64,000 bases of DNA from a virus, in the IMG/VR virus record IMGVR_UViG_3300011113_000675, positions 78,444 through 142,443 of that record. One strand, given 5' to 3'. Made by a program: the position numbers and the translations under genes. The notes beneath the pieces are model-generated. The model was not told the DNA's origin. It ran no database searches and saw nothing but the letters and a program-made list of their open reading frames with translations. The first letter of the stretch is position 1. Every line of letters begins with the position of its first letter. Below are positions 62,401 through 64,000 of the stretch, in pieces.

Positions 62401-64000
62401 GCGTAATATAGGGGATTATCCCCCCTAAACTGACATTCTGACACCCCGTAAGGGGGGATACGGGGGAGGGGGGTCCCCATATGGGGGGGTAGACCCCATG
62501 CCAGAGGGGAGGTCTTAGATATATTTATTTATCCCCCGCCCCCTGTGACTTATCCACAAGTTATTAATGTGGATAACTTGTGGACATAAACAGAATAATA
62601 TATTGTGGATAAGTGGTATGACAGATAGTCAATAATAAAAAGTACGTAGGGGTAACCGAAGAATGTTCTGTATATTACTTAAGAAATATAATTAACCGAG
62701 AGGGGTTAAGACCATAGTATGTATATAACCATTCTCTAACTACCTTCTTGATTTCTTTCTCTGACAAGTCAAACATGTCTCTCAATCTCGAGGACACATC
62801 TCCGTAGAACACAACAGAGTCATCCCCTTCATCATACTCAAACACATGTGTATTGTTGATTGGATTAATATACAATACTGAGTTGTCTAATGGTTCCTCA
62901 ATAAGGTCGGGGAACTTATCGTTAACAAACTTAACTGCCAGATCCATTAACCGTGATTCTCTGATGATTACTTTCATAATAATAAATACAATTACTTCTT
63001 GGTTTTGTACGCGCTACTTAACATAATCCAGATTATATAACATGGTTCTATAACTCCCCCAACCTTTTATTGTATTATATGGGGAAAGTTTAGATGGCCC
63101 TAAAAAGTGGTACCATGGTGATAACCATGTTAGATTTGCATATAAGGTTGTTCCCCTGGCTTACGATTGATGTGCCATGTCCCCAATTCAATATTACGAT
63201 TACGGAACTTGAACTCATCAGGAAGGGCGGGGTTCTCAGCCACATCTTGGATTGTTCTCCTTATCTCATTACGAACTGTCTTGTATTCATCAAACTCCAT
63301 ATCGTTTATAAGGTTGGGGTACGAATAGTCAATGTACTTCCCCGCATCAATCAACTCCTGAATCCATTCCTTTGTCTCATGACCATAAGCCTTAGAAAAT
63401 TCATTGGGGTCGAACTCAAAGTTCAAAAAAATTGTTGTATAGAGATCCAAGTCCTCCTGTCTGACAAACACATCCTTAATCCATGGGAATCTCTTTTTTA
63501 ATGCTCTCTTAATCAACTTGAAAGCATAAACATCATATATATCTTCAGGTGTAGTCTTCCCCATGGTTTACTGTTTATTATAAATACTCAGCCTTAATCA
63601 TCTTTTGACATACCTCCACAATTTCCTTGGGGAATATCTCATAATCAGACACTTCGTATAACTTCTCAATCTTGGCATCAACACATACCCAAGCATCCAT
63701 GCCAATAGGTTTCCTGTTAAACCCAATCTTTGCTCTCTCAAAATACAGAGAACCAACCTCTTCATCATTGAAGGAGATAATAAACCTAATTCTCCCCTCC
63801 TCCATTTTGTCCATCGTGTAAATAAAATCTGTCATGTTGATAAGTATACGTTCGGAACATATAAAAATAAAGTTATCCACATACTGACATTATGTCTGGC
63901 GGGGTCGTCATGTGGAAAACTTTTTCCATTGTGGATAACTTTTATGACCAAAAAACTTGATTTTGTCAAAATGTCAGGGGAGCGTTACATGGGGGATAAT

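Overview
The window is a 64 kb piece of a large tailed-phage genome whose host is very probably a member of the Bacteroidota (Flavobacteriia-like). Phage evidence: a GH19 endolysin, a holin-like protein, a tail-fibre-like structural protein, a GH24 lysozyme, many tRNA genes, HNH nucleases, thymidylate synthase, ClpP and dozens of tiny overlapping genes. Host evidence: tRNA and early-type genes follow promoters of the form TTG-N17-20-TANNTTTG, the Bacteroidota housekeeping type, Shine-Dalgarno sequences are mostly absent, and the exported lipoproteins look Bacteroidota-like. No capsid, portal, terminase or polymerase gene is visible, so this is the accessory and late-gene part of a larger genome. 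In this report 'late box' means TATTTAT on the coding strand, 'host-type promoter' means TTG-N17-20-TANNTTTG, and 'leader' means a shared N-terminal segment of about 20-35 residues.

Layout. 1-7 kb: a truncated nucleotidyltransferase, ten tRNA or tRNA-like genes, HNH nucleases touching tRNA ends, an adenine methyltransferase and small genes. 7-13 kb: clpP, then minus-strand leader proteins and a very acidic multi-repeat protein. 13-17.7 kb: a plus-strand run of tiny genes around thyA. 18-26 kb: a leader protein, a DUF5872-like protein and an eight-gene minus-strand operon of exported proteins containing a CsgG-like secretion channel, a cohesin/dockerin-like 706-residue protein and an Ala/Ser-rich outer-membrane-like protein. 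26-32 kb: endolysin, metallophosphoesterase plus cyclic-phosphate receiver protein, holin, tail-fibre-like protein, tRNA-Phe and a probable small RNA. 33-44 kb: leader proteins, an exported nuclease, lipoproteins and an 817-residue nuclease-leader fusion. 44.5-49 kb: a cupin and split HldE-type sugar enzymes, an A-type Fe-S protein, an SGNH-like hydrolase and a glycosyltransferase-like protein. 49-64 kb: mostly leader proteins, including enzymes (lysozyme, metalloprotease candidate, caspase-like peptidase candidate, PD-(D/E)XK nuclease candidate), then a probable replication origin with DnaA boxes at the right end.

The most interesting system is a regulon of about 25 proteins that share short N-terminal leaders, often ending in a hydrophobic-x-Glu-Gln motif, and that mostly follow a phage-specific late box. 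The simplest reading is that the leader targets proteins into the virion and is removed by a maturation protease, so the set would be virion-packaged proteins including several cell-wall, protein and DNA cleaving enzymes. The distance from late box to start codon is bimodal (4-6 or 12 and more bases, none at 7-11), suggesting that about half of these messages are leaderless.
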